Of a stretch of 64,000 nucleotides of DNA, positions 8,642 to 17,314 are shown piece by piece; position 1 is the stretch's first letter; every line of letters starts with the position of its first letter. This stretch comes from Nitrosomonas sp. Nm34. Its GTDB lineage: Bacteria > Pseudomonadota > Gammaproteobacteria > Burkholderiales > Nitrosomonadaceae. Below the pieces are notes generated by a model. The model did not search any database and was not told the origin of the DNA. It worked only from the letters and a program-made list of their open reading frames with translations. The translations under genes and the position numbers were made by a program. The stretch is from assembly GCF_900113925.1 (NCBI RefSeq), contig NZ_FORD01000010.1, positions 1 to 64,000 on the forward strand, read 5' to 3'.

Positions 8642-9640
8642 ATGGTTCAATTTAGGTTTTGTATTATTTCAACACTTCTTCTGGTATTTTTTTCCACTAT
8701 TGCTTCAGCTCAATCAAGCGGAACTGAAAGTGAAGACGTTAAGCCATTCGAGTTCGCGCTGATTGGCGATATGCCTTATGCTAACGTCGATTTTCGCAAA
8801 TTTGATCATTTAATTAAGGAAATTAATGCTGATCAAAAGCTAGCGTGGGTGCTTCATGCAGGAGATATTAAAACAGGTTTATCTCCTTGTTCAGATGAGT
8901 TGCTGCGCGATCGCCTGAAACGCTTTCAGCAATTCCAGCTCCCTTTTATCTTGACGCCGGGCGATAATGAATGGACAGATTGCCATCGTTTTACTGCAGG
9001 TTCATATCAGCCTCTCGAAAGGCTCGCTTATTTACGAAAACTTTTTTACCCGCAGCCCGGTGTAAGTCTGGGACAGAGCACAATGACTGTCACGACCCAG
9101 GCGAGGGATCCGGATTTTTCAGAGTTCGTGGAAAATGTACGTTGGAAGAAGAATCGTGTCATATTTGCCACATTGCATATCGTTGGCAGTAATAATGGAT
9201 TGCTGCCTTTTTCAGCGCGTACTCAAGCTGATGACGATGAAGTGAAGCGCCGTATCAATGCCGCCCTTTTTTGGATAAAACAAACTTTCACCGAAGCCAG
9301 GGAAAGTAATGCCCATGGTGTCTTCTTACTTTTTCAGGCGAACCCAAGATTTGAATTAGCGAAAGGTAACGACAAGCGGCTTGGTTTTGAGGAAATTCTT
9401 AACCTTTTAGAGCAAGAATCAGTCGAATTTAGCAAACCTGTCATGCTTGCGCATGGTGATTCGCACCACTTTCGCTTAGACAAACCTTTATTCAGTAGTG
9501 GAGCAGGTAAGAAGCATATAGAAAATGTCACCCGCGTAGAAACGTTCGGTGACAGGGATATCCATTGGGTACGAGTAGTGGTTGACCCCAATTCACCTGA
9601 AGTTTTTACTGTCCATAAGCAGATGGTCGAGAAGAATTGA
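8642..9640 (+). CDS. Secreted calcineurin-like metallophosphoesterase
   Basis: The mature protein follows an N-terminal signal peptide (a hydrophobic run of about 15 residues ending ASAQ). It carries metallophosphoesterase motifs: FALIGDMPY (Asp of block I), LHAGDIKTG (GD-x-G-like block II), TPGDNEWTD (GDNE block III) and a late AHGDSHHFR (G-D/G-H-like block) that would complete the dinuclear metal site. Total length is 332 residues from the ATG at 8642. The open frame runs 20 codons further upstream, but those residues precede the signal peptide. The ribosome site is weak. It is probably periplasmic or outer-surface. It is followed by a DUF3616 gene on the same strand, and both products look exported. 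Confidence 0.75.
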   Translation: MVQFRFCIISTLLLVFFSTIASAQSSGTESEDVKPFEFALIGDMPYANVDFRKFDHLIKEINADQKLAWVLHAGDIKTGLSPCSDELLRDRLKRFQQFQLPFILTPGDNEWTDCHRFTAGSYQPLERLAYLRKLFYPQPGVSLGQSTMTVTTQARDPDFSEFVENVRWKKNRVIFATLHIVGSNNGLLPFSARTQADDDEVKRRINAALFWIKQTFTEARESNAHGVFLLFQANPRFELAKGNDKRLGFEEILNLLEQESVEFSKPVMLAHGDSHHFRLDKPLFSSGAGKKHIENVTRVETFGDRDIHWVRVVVDPNSPEVFTVHKQMVEKN

Positions 9641-9684
9641 CCGGCTTATTTTTTTATTCATTTACAATCAGCAGAGATAAGTAA

Positions 9685-9785
9685 TTCCATTTCTAAATCA
9701 AAACTTACTTTGTCGGCTTCACCTTGCCGTATTATTGATATTGTCTGTGGCTTGCTTCGCGTCATTTTTGATTTGGAAATGGAAT
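9685..9785 (+). repeat. Roughly 100-bp palindromic repeat, copy B
   Basis: Ends are TTCCATTTCTAAATC and GATTTGGAAATGGAA, which are near-perfect inverted complements. The interior holds TGTCGGCTTCACCTTGCCGT, then ATTATTGATA and GCGTCAT. This is the cleanest copy for seeing the terminal inverted repeat. It lies between the phosphoesterase and DUF3616 genes. Confidence 0.85.
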
Positions 9786-9929
9786 AAGAAGGGAATAAAA
9801 CGGTGGTTAGTAAGGTTTCAGAAGCTGGTAGGAGGGGGTGCAAGAGGGTGCAAGAATTTTTTGTAATTACCAATAATGATACGAATTCACCAGGGTAAAT
9901 AAATGGCTCAACAGGCCAGGAGCATTTTT

Positions 9930-10934
9930 ATGAATATAAAACCTTTCAGGTTGACAATTGCTATCACTGCCACATTTCTTATGCCATCTGTTATCGCAGG
10001 TACGTCCTTGCCCGTTACCCAGCACTATGGCATGTGTGATGCATCCGCAGCTGTTCCTGTCGAACCGGATATGTTTATCGTCGCCAACGACGAAGACAAC
10101 CTACTGAGGATCTATAAGAGGGGTAAATCCGGTGAGCCGATTTATTCGCAGGATCTTTCTTCATTTCTGGAAATCGATCCAAAGGACCGAGAAATCGATA
10201 TTGAGGGAGCCACTCTTATTCAAAACCGCATCTATTGGATCGCCTCGCATGGTGCAAACAAAGATGGCAAGGAGCGTCTCAACCGTCACCGTTTCTTTGC
10301 GACGGAAATTGAAACTATTAACGGTAAGTTCTATTTGAAACCTATTGGCAAACCTTATGTTGGGTTAGCTAAAGCTCTCGACGATTCCGCAGAACTAAAG
10401 CCCTATCAACTTGGAAAGTCTGCCAAAAAAGCGCCAGAATCCATGAATGGGCTCAACATAGAAGGGTTAACAAGAACCCCTCAAGGCAATTTATTAATTG
10501 GATTCCGTAATCCTATTCCAAGCGGAAAGGCACTATTAGTTCCGTTGGAAAATCCGCAAGAAGTGATTGCTGGAAATGAACAGCCAAAGTTGGGCAAACC
10601 GATTTACCTGGCACTGGATGGTTTAGGCATACGCAGTATCGAATATTCAGATATTAATGGCGCGTACTTCATTATCGCAGGACCGTATGATGATAATGGG
10701 AAGTTCCAATTTTATCAATGGTCAGGTAATTCATCCGAGCCACCCAGACTAATCAATAAGATTGATTTTGAGGGGATGCATCCAGAGGCATTGATTGTTT
10801 ATCCGAAGGAAAAAAACAGAGTCCAGATTCTCAGTGATGATGGATCGAAATTGATAAAAGGCCAGTATTGTAAAGATCTGGTTCAGTCTCAGGAAAAAGT
10901 TTTTCGCAGTATTTGGGTAAATATAGAACCATGA
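9930..10934 (+). CDS. Exported DUF3616 domain protein
   Basis: This 334-residue protein has a signal peptide (hydrophobic segment ending SVIAG) and a body that fits DUF3616. The matching segments are MFIVANDEDNLLRIYKR near 50, then DIEGATLIQNRIYWIASHGANKDGK near 88-115, and GLNIEGLTRTPQGNLLIGFRNP near 178-200. The repeats suggest a beta-propeller-like fold. I start at 9930, since CAGGAG lies nine bases upstream and the signal peptide begins there; an upstream in-frame ATG at 9903 lacks a ribosome site. Function is unknown. Together with the preceding phosphoesterase it may form a pair acting outside the cytoplasm. Confidence 0.8.
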   Translation: MNIKPFRLTIAITATFLMPSVIAGTSLPVTQHYGMCDASAAVPVEPDMFIVANDEDNLLRIYKRGKSGEPIYSQDLSSFLEIDPKDREIDIEGATLIQNRIYWIASHGANKDGKERLNRHRFFATEIETINGKFYLKPIGKPYVGLAKALDDSAELKPYQLGKSAKKAPESMNGLNIEGLTRTPQGNLLIGFRNPIPSGKALLVPLENPQEVIAGNEQPKLGKPIYLALDGLGIRSIEYSDINGAYFIIAGPYDDNGKFQFYQWSGNSSEPPRLINKIDFEGMHPEALIVYPKEKNRVQILSDDGSKLIKGQYCKDLVQSQEKVFRSIWVNIEP

Positions 10935-10953
10935 GGAAACGTTCTGTTAATTT

Positions 10954-11031
10954 TATTTCCAAACCAACACTGGATTTGTTGGCTTCATGCCGTATTATTG
11001 ATACAGTCTACGGTTCGCCTTCGCGCCATTA
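10954..11031 (+). repeat. Palindromic repeat, copy C (degenerate, right arm lost)
   Basis: TTATTTCCAAACCAACACTG, TTTGTTGGCTTCATGCCGT, ATTATTGATACAGTCTACGG and CCTTCGCGCCATTA line up with copies B and D. The right terminal arm is not recognisable and the left arm is altered. It sits between the convergent DUF3616 and GGDEF-EAL genes. Confidence 0.65.
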
Positions 11032-11095
11032 GTGCTGTAGGTAAATCAGAAAAAAGAAGTGGGGATGATTATGGTCCTTTTTTCATCCATTAATT

Positions 11096-12823
11096 TTAGG
11101 GCTTGCGAACATAGAATTTCGAGTTCTGATTGAAGATATTTTCGAACATCTTTTCACAAGTTGCTGAAGACAGGGGCACACCAAAAATATATCCTTGCGC
11201 TTCATCACATTTCATATTCAACAAGGCTGGCAATTGTTCATGGTATTCAACCCCTTCAGCTACGACCTTCAATCCCAAGTTGTGGGCAAGCGAGATGATC
11301 GCAGAAATAATAGCTGCACTTTTAGAATTGCGAGTAATGCTTTTTACAAAGGACTGATCGATTTTCAGGCTGGCAAAAGGATAGCGATGCAGATAGTTTA
11401 ATGATGAATAGCCTGTTCCAAAATCATCTAAAGATATATGCACGCCGAGATCATTCAATTCATTTAAGATAGAGATTGTTTCGGCAACATTAGATAACAA
11501 GAGACTTTCTGTCACTTCCAAATGAAGGTGTTCTGGATCCATTCCTGTTTCGTCAAGCGTCTTCTTAACGGTATTTGCCAATTGAAGCTGGCGAAATTGT
11601 TTGGCTGATAAATTAACTGATATACGAATTCTGGGAAGACCAGCCTCTCGCCATAGGCAACATTGCTGACAAGCTGTATGTAACACCCACTCTCCGACCG
11701 GTATAATCAAGCCGGTTTCTTCCAATAGAGGAATAAAATTATTAGGTTGCAACAACCCCATTTCAGGATGTTGCCAACGCAATAACGCTTCCACACCAAC
11801 CAGCTGATTTATGCTCAGATCTACCTGAGGTTGGTAATGTAAAACAAATTCATTTCGCTCCAAGGCAAGCTTTAAATTTTTTACCATCGCCATGCGTTGG
11901 GTAATCAGCGTATTCATTTTTGCTTCAAAGAATTGATAATTGCTACGTCCTTTCGCTTTGGCTGCATACAACGCCATATCAGCATGTTTTATTAATTCTT
12001 CTGAGGTCTGGTCTCCTTCTTTATATATCGCAATGCCGATACTCATGGTTACGAAAATATCTTTATCATTCAATAAAAATGATTGCGACATTTCATCGAC
12101 GATCTTTTGCGCTATATTGGCAGCATCTTTTTTGTGCTCTATTTGTTCCAGAATAATTGTGAATTCATCGCCACCCAGACGTGCAATGGTGTCCTCGGTT
12201 CGCACGCAGTGTTTCAATCTTTGGGCTGCAAATTTCAGCAATTGATCGCCTGCGTCATGTCCCAATGTATCATTGATATCCTTGAAGTGATCTAAATCCA
12301 GAAACATCAAGGCAACCATATATCCTGACCGCTTAGTGCGCTCTTGTGCCCGATTCAAGCGTTCTCGAAATAATTCCCGGTTAGGCAAATCGGTAAGGGG
12401 ATCATAATGCGCCAAATAAGCAAGACTTTGCTCACTACGTTTGCGCTCAATCGCATATCGTAACGCCTTGATAAGTAAAGGACTACTTTCTTCACCTTTA
12501 ACGATATAATCCTGCGCTCCACTATGAACGGCATCCATAGCAAGTTGTTCATCATTGACCCCACTGCGCACCACGATAGGTAAATTCGGCGCTAAGGTCT
12601 GTACTCCAATTAATGCTGATAACCCATAGGCATCAGGTAATTGGAGGTCCAGTAACATTACATCGAACTGTTCTTTAATAAGAAGATCAAGCGCATGTTG
12701 CAAGCGATCAACGTATCTGAGTACGAATTTTTCTCGTCTTGATTCGCTCAGCATCTCATGCACGAGAGGCAAATCAACTTGATTATCTTCTACCAATAAG
12801 ACTTTGATGTGTTCATTGTTCAT
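11096..12823 (-). CDS. Response regulator with GGDEF and EAL domains
   Basis: A 575-residue c-di-GMP enzyme. Residues 5-125 are a receiver domain (VLLVEDN, phospho-acceptor Asp in MLLDLQLPD). Residues 140-300 are a GGDEF domain with intact LGGDEF and a preceding RTED that fits the RxxD inhibitory site. Residues 320-560 are an EAL domain with EALLRW, NLSAKQ, LEVTES, DDFGTGYSSL, KIDQSF and VAEGVE all present. Both output domains therefore look catalytically competent. Upstream on the same strand lies a decayed histidine-kinase tail, so its cognate kinase may have been lost. Confidence 0.9.
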   Translation of the reverse strand: MNNEHIKVLLVEDNQVDLPLVHEMLSESRREKFVLRYVDRLQHALDLLIKEQFDVMLLDLQLPDAYGLSALIGVQTLAPNLPIVVRSGVNDEQLAMDAVHSGAQDYIVKGEESSPLLIKALRYAIERKRSEQSLAYLAHYDPLTDLPNRELFRERLNRAQERTKRSGYMVALMFLDLDHFKDINDTLGHDAGDQLLKFAAQRLKHCVRTEDTIARLGGDEFTIILEQIEHKKDAANIAQKIVDEMSQSFLLNDKDIFVTMSIGIAIYKEGDQTSEELIKHADMALYAAKAKGRSNYQFFEAKMNTLITQRMAMVKNLKLALERNEFVLHYQPQVDLSINQLVGVEALLRWQHPEMGLLQPNNFIPLLEETGLIIPVGEWVLHTACQQCCLWREAGLPRIRISVNLSAKQFRQLQLANTVKKTLDETGMDPEHLHLEVTESLLLSNVAETISILNELNDLGVHISLDDFGTGYSSLNYLHRYPFASLKIDQSFVKSITRNSKSAAIISAIISLAHNLGLKVVAEGVEYHEQLPALLNMKCDEAQGYIFGVPLSSATCEKMFENIFNQNSKFYVRKP

Positions 12824-13067
12824 GATCAGACATCCCTGATGCCATGAGTATCGTTGCTATTCAACTTCAACTCTCGGAAGCAATGTGACTTCGTTAACTA
12901 GAAATCTTCAATACTACGGACTACCTTGACGAACTAATCCAGCTTCCCTAGTTTCGTTATATAACTCTTGAGTTAAACGCAAGTTAGCAACGATTGCCTT
13001 CCACTAAGAGGATACAGAAGGGTAGTCTGATTTGAGTGGTAACCATAGCTTGAGTTCCCACATCAGG

Positions 13068-13215
13068 TTAATTTAATAGGGAAATGGTGAAGAAAAAGCT
13101 TGAGCCTTGGCTTGGCTTCGATTCAATCCAGCTATGTCCCCATGGCATTCAACAATTTTTTGCAAATCGTCAAACCTGATTTTGTGCCTTTATACGGGTC
13201 TTCGCCACGGAGCTG
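13068..13215 (-). pseudogene. Histidine kinase C-terminal relic
   Basis: Read on the minus strand, joining two frames, this gives GEDPYKGTKSGLTICKK, then IVECHGD, then WIESKPSQGSSFFFTIS and a TAA stop. These are the G2 box and last strand of a HATPase_c domain. The canonical form would be GTGIGLTICKKIVERHGG followed by W-ES-PGQGS-FFFTIP. At least two frameshifts are needed, and nothing kinase-like remains upstream. Its strand and position, just before a receiver-GGDEF-EAL gene, suggest an old two-component pair. Confidence 0.65.
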
Positions 13216-13410
13216 CTGAAAAAACAGGCAAAAAGCGGAGTTTATACCTGATCAATGAACATTCTGAGTCTGTTTTTAATACCGCAGCGGAAACGTTGTA
13301 AATAGTATGCTCAGCAATCTGTTAAGGATACTTAAGAAACTTAAAAAAACCAATTCTACCATCTGGGCATCATCATCTATCTTAATCTTTACTTTTTGTG
13401 GATGACGTGT

Positions 13411-14127
13411 TTAATCAACCACTTCTATTTCCGAGACAAATGACATCGAGCTCAATCCAAAAAGATTTCTCATAGAGAACCGTTCACTATAATGTATTTT
13501 TACCCTTGCCGCCATTTTTAGGCATTTGACAGCAAAATCAAATAAATCAGGGTCATCCATAATAAAATGGCGGAATTTGCTTCCTCCACTTCCCATCTGG
13601 ATGGTCATGAAATAATTTCTAAAGCGATCTTTATTTTCAATCACGTTGACTATTCTACCAAATTCGACCCCAGAGGATATTTCAGGATCATTGGTATGAA
13701 TGCTGCCAATAAAATGAGCTTGTTCTATTGTCTGGTTTTCATCTACTGGATAGATTGCCATTAATTCATTCGTTGCAGAACAAGAAAGTAATGCATTTTT
13801 CTTGGGTGTTTTGAATTCAAGCACAACATTATTGCCGATAAACTTTTCGATCGCTTTATAACGATCTTTTTCAAAACAAAACAGCCATGGATTAGAAACT
13901 AAATTAGGCGGCTGATTGCCAAAACTGATAAAAGTTATGCTGTCATAGCCAAGTAGTACCTCGCCAACATAGGCGTTGTTAAAAGTTCTTTCAAGACTTA
14001 CGCTACTTAATCGGCCAGAAGCATAACCTTTCGTATCAATAATTAATAAACTTGCAAAAATTGGTTCAGTGATCAGAATCCATACCAAAAGAAAAGTACT
14101 GATATTGAGAAAGCAGCATTTTTTCAT
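13411..14127 (-). CDS. Hypothetical exported protein
   Basis: I do not recognise this 238-residue protein. From the ATG at 14127 it opens with MKKCC and a hydrophobic stretch (STFLLVWILITEPIFA) that looks like a signal peptide or anchor. The mature part is mixed alpha/beta with three scattered Cys and a Gly-Ser patch (MGSGGSKF). A longer version starting at 14208 adds 27 polar residues. I prefer the shorter one because TATAAT lies just upstream of the long start, where it would leave almost no leader. Neither start has a strong ribosome site. It has no obvious operon partner. Confidence 0.6.
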   Translation of the reverse strand: MKKCCFLNISTFLLVWILITEPIFASLLIIDTKGYASGRLSSVSLERTFNNAYVGEVLLGYDSITFISFGNQPPNLVSNPWLFCFEKDRYKAIEKFIGNNVVLEFKTPKKNALLSCSATNELMAIYPVDENQTIEQAHFIGSIHTNDPEISSGVEFGRIVNVIENKDRFRNYFMTIQMGSGGSKFRHFIMDDPDLFDFAVKCLKMAARVKIHYSERFSMRNLFGLSSMSFVSEIEVVD

Positions 14128-14374
14128 CAAAATTTTTTCGCAAAAGTCACGCAATCGCGCAATTGATTTTTTATCGAAATGATTTGCATGGTTTGAAGCA
14201 TTTACCAAAATAAGTTTAATTATAGTAGGCTGTTTTAGCCTTCTTAATTAACTGAATACATATGAGAAGCGCCTATCATGACTAAATATGATTAAATCGT
14301 ACACTATTCTTGAGAGGTTTATCTGAGTTAAGCTTGTAATTTGATTTATATGAAAAAACAGAGTGAATGACTTC

Positions 14375-15187
14375 ATGAATCAAGCGATGCTAACGGCCTT
14401 ATATCAGCAGTCTTCTCCAGTAAACCGGATTGTCCTGTTAGGTGCCAGTAATTTGACCTTGTCTTTGCGCTTGGTTATTCAGCAGATTCAACATCATTGT
14501 GGTGGACCTAGTGAAGTGCTGGCTGCTGCGGGCCATGGTCGTTCTTATGGTGAGAGCAGTCAAGTGCTGATACGGGAATTACCGGGTATTATTGCCTGTG
14601 ATTTATGGTCACAACTCGAGGCGGGGAAGGCACGACCCACTTATGCCTTTTTGACTGATATTGGCAACGATGTCCTCTATGGATTCCCGCCACACCAAAT
14701 TCTGCAGTGGATTACCTGGTGTGTCGAGCAATTGCAGGAACAGTCAGCGTATATTGTCATGACCAATTTGCCGATTGTGTCGATTGAGTCGCTGCCAGAA
14801 TGGCGCTATCAACTTTTTCGCAATCTGTTTTATCCCTCTTGCCAGCTTTCCAGAAATGAAGCAGTTGAACGAGTAAAGGTAATCCATCAGGGTTTGATTG
14901 AGTTAGCAGCACGTAAGCAATTGATACTCTGTGAACAGCAACCGGAATGGATGAGTATGGATGGCATTCATTATGTTTATTGGAAACGGCGTGCCTCATA
15001 TCAGCATATTTGTGCGCATTTTAATCCCTCTCGTAATCACGCGGATCTTGCTGTTACCGATCAGCTATTTTCACAAAAGTGGCAGCAGCGTCCACGGTTT
15101 GCTTACCAGAAAAGGTTTGGCAAAGAGAAGCGCTGTCCGCAACCCAGTGGATTATTAGCGGATAAAACGATGGTCTTCCTGTATTGA
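14375..15187 (+). CDS. SGNH/GDSL-like hydrolase family protein
   Basis: This protein of about 270 residues begins a Rossmann-like fold with VLLGASNLTLSLRLV, where GDS of the classic family is GAS-N. It continues with GHGRSYGES, LTDIGNDVLYG (the G-x-N-D block) and ends with a DGIHY element matching the D-x-x-H dyad. I read it as an SGNH-fold hydrolase (esterase- or lipase-like) whose nucleophile block is slightly non-canonical. No signal peptide is present. A GTG at 14363 is an alternative start; GAGTG upstream suits the ATG at 14375. The substrate is unknown. Confidence 0.6.
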   Translation: MNQAMLTALYQQSSPVNRIVLLGASNLTLSLRLVIQQIQHHCGGPSEVLAAAGHGRSYGESSQVLIRELPGIIACDLWSQLEAGKARPTYAFLTDIGNDVLYGFPPHQILQWITWCVEQLQEQSAYIVMTNLPIVSIESLPEWRYQLFRNLFYPSCQLSRNEAVERVKVIHQGLIELAARKQLILCEQQPEWMSMDGIHYVYWKRRASYQHICAHFNPSRNHADLAVTDQLFSQKWQQRPRFAYQKRFGKEKRCPQPSGLLADKTMVFLY

Positions 15188-15196
15188 GCCAAGTAC

Positions 15197-15297
15197 TTCC
15201 ATTTCTAAATCAAACCTGACTTTGTCGGCCTCAGCTTGCCGTATTATTAATACTGCCTGCGGCTTGCCTTCGCGTCATTCTAGATTTGGGAATGGAA
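15197..15297 (+). repeat. Roughly 100-bp palindromic repeat, copy D
   Basis: Ends are TTCCATTTCTAAATC and GATTTGGGAATGGAA. The interior holds TTTGTCGGCCTCAGCTTGCC, then GTATTATTAATACTGCC and GCCTTCGCGTCATT. It starts about nine bases after the stop of the SGNH-like gene. Confidence 0.85.
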
Positions 15298-15302
15298 TAA
15301 AG

Positions 15303-15330
15303 CTCATTTCCCACTAATGAGTGATTTTTT
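15303..15330 (+). terminator. Possible weak rho-independent terminator
   Basis: CTCATT pairs with AATGAG across a seven-base loop and is followed by a run of six T. The stem is short and AT-rich, so the call is tentative. It would end transcription of the SGNH-like gene after repeat copy D. Confidence 0.3.
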
Positions 15331-15496
15331 ATGCTGATTTGATGTACAACTTATCTTGTCTGCTATGGGTTAAATAGCACCAGAGTACAATTAAATCTTC
15401 TTGGATTTGTGCGATGATAGCTAGATGCAACCTGGCTCCATCAATTCTTGTCAGTATTTTTAGGCGCATATCGTATGTTTTGAGCACATTGCAAGA

Positions 15497-17275
15497 ATGC
15501 AAAATAAATTAATTATTTTTCCCATACTTATACAAGGGCAATTGGTCAGTTGGTGCCCAATGCTTCGAATAAGCCGTTTGAGTGACTGCATACCTGATGA
15601 ATATTATGTTCGCCTGCTACTGTTGCTATTAGCTCTGCTAATGGGATTGCCCGTACCGGCGCAAGCCGATGAGTTGCTCATCGAACGAGGTCTGAGCGGT
15701 GTGGTGATCAACAAGCAAATGGCAGCAGCAACCGATGCCACTGCACAGCTATGTTGGTCACAGATTCTGGCTGAACCGCAGCGCTTCATCCCTGCCAGCG
15801 GTCGCTGCGGCGCCAGCCTTGGATCGGGCGCGCAGTGGCTGCGGTTGGATTTTCGTCGCGCCGAGACAGAATATAGCGCTCCCTGGTGGCTGGTTGTTGA
15901 GCCATTCAGCCTCTATGATTTGCGCTTATACCGACGCAATGCACTCGGAGAATTTGAGGAGATCACATCGGGTGAACGGGTGCCGTTCAAGGCTGGGCGC
16001 GAGCGCGAGTGGCGTCAGTACGCTTTTGTCCTGCCTGAGCATGGACCAGTTTATCTGCGTGCCTATGACCCGGGTTGTGCAAGCTTTCCGGTAACATTGT
16101 GGCACGAGGATGATCTTGAATTCCATGAGCATCTGGGTGAGTTGCTGTTAGGCGGCATCTATGGCGGATTGCTGGTCATGTGCCTCTATAACCTTTTTAT
16201 GGCGCTGAGTTTGCGTGATTCGGTTTACGGCTGGCATGTGATGACTACTCTGGCCTTAGGCGCACTCCTGGTTTATTTGCACGGTCACGCGGCTCAATGG
16301 TGGTGGCGCGAAGAGCCCCAATGGCTAGTCATGGGACGCATTGTATTACCCAGCCTGTGGGGGTTGACCTTGGCTGGTTTCATTATGAGTTTTTTTCGTA
16401 CCCGCACCTATCTGCCTAACACCCACCGGTTGTTACAGATCATCATGCTGAGTTACTTACTGATCATCGCAATGCGTGTAGCTAGCTTGCATGAACTACC
16501 ATCTCTGGTGTTGGCTGCACTAGCGTTACCGGTTGCAGCTTTAGTGTTTTATATCACAATTCGGCGCTGGTATCAGGGTATGACGTCAGCACGCTACTTC
16601 CTGGTTGCTTATATCTTGCTATTGGCGGGTATAACCGTTTTTCTGTTAAGTCTCTGCGGGTGGTTAATACCGAATCGCTTAACCGAGCTGGCCATACCGA
16701 TGACAGCGACTCTGGCGAGTTTGGTTTTTTCATTAGCCCTGACAGGGCGCATTAAGAGTCTCCGCAATGCAAGCAAGGCAGCCTTTATCGACGAGTTAAC
16801 CGGTTTGCCTAACCGCCGTGCCCTCGAGCAACGCTTCAAGCTGTATACTGAAAGTGAGGCTGATCAATGCTTCAGCTTGTTGAGTGTGGATCTGGATAAA
16901 TTCAAGCCTGTCAACGATCAATGGGGCCATGCTGAAGGCGATCAGGTGCTGCGCGCCTTGACCCGGCGTATGCAGGCTTGTGTGCGGCATGAAGATTTGG
17001 TGGCACGTGTCGGTGGCGACGAATTTGCAGTGCTGCTTTCACCTTCAGCCAGTACAGGTATCGTCACAGCTGTCATTAAACGGTTGCTGGAAGCGGCTCG
17101 CGCGCCAGTTCATGTCGGCACACGCAGTCATCGCTTGTCAGCCAGCGTAGGGCTGGCTCACTTTCCTAACCATGGTCGCAGCCTGGCGGAGCTGAGCCGT
17201 CATGCGGATTTAGCGATGTATGAAGCCAAACGGGCTGGTGGAAATACCTGGCGTGAGGTAGTGGAAGCAACCTGA
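15497..17275 (+). CDS. 7TMR-DISM receptor with GGDEF diguanylate cyclase domain
   Basis: The protein has 592 residues. It has an N-terminal hydrophobic segment (about 40-56), a periplasmic 7TMR-DISM extracellular domain (about 65-205, with WLVVEPFSLYDLRLY), seven membrane segments (about 210-420), then a cytoplasmic GGDEF domain (about 435-590). RVGGDEF is intact and the preceding RHED fits the RxxD feedback site, so an active, product-inhibited diguanylate cyclase is likely. It probably senses a periplasmic carbohydrate-like ligand, as proposed for this receptor class. An internal ATG at 15560 is an alternative start; neither has a clear ribosome site. It ends 39 bases before putA. Confidence 0.88.
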   Translation: MQNKLIIFPILIQGQLVSWCPMLRISRLSDCIPDEYYVRLLLLLLALLMGLPVPAQADELLIERGLSGVVINKQMAAATDATAQLCWSQILAEPQRFIPASGRCGASLGSGAQWLRLDFRRAETEYSAPWWLVVEPFSLYDLRLYRRNALGEFEEITSGERVPFKAGREREWRQYAFVLPEHGPVYLRAYDPGCASFPVTLWHEDDLEFHEHLGELLLGGIYGGLLVMCLYNLFMALSLRDSVYGWHVMTTLALGALLVYLHGHAAQWWWREEPQWLVMGRIVLPSLWGLTLAGFIMSFFRTRTYLPNTHRLLQIIMLSYLLIIAMRVASLHELPSLVLAALALPVAALVFYITIRRWYQGMTSARYFLVAYILLLAGITVFLLSLCGWLIPNRLTELAIPMTATLASLVFSLALTGRIKSLRNASKAAFIDELTGLPNRRALEQRFKLYTESEADQCFSLLSVDLDKFKPVNDQWGHAEGDQVLRALTRRMQACVRHEDLVARVGGDEFAVLLSPSASTGIVTAVIKRLLEAARAPVHVGTRSHRLSASVGLAHFPNHGRSLAELSRHADLAMYEAKRAGGNTWREVVEAT

Positions 17276-17314
17276 ATATCTTTACCGAGTTACTAAATGA
17301 GGGAGTCTTTTATC

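Noticed and set aside
13107..13301. Plus-strand open frame of 64 codons
   Set aside because: It runs opposite to the histidine-kinase relic and has no family-like features.
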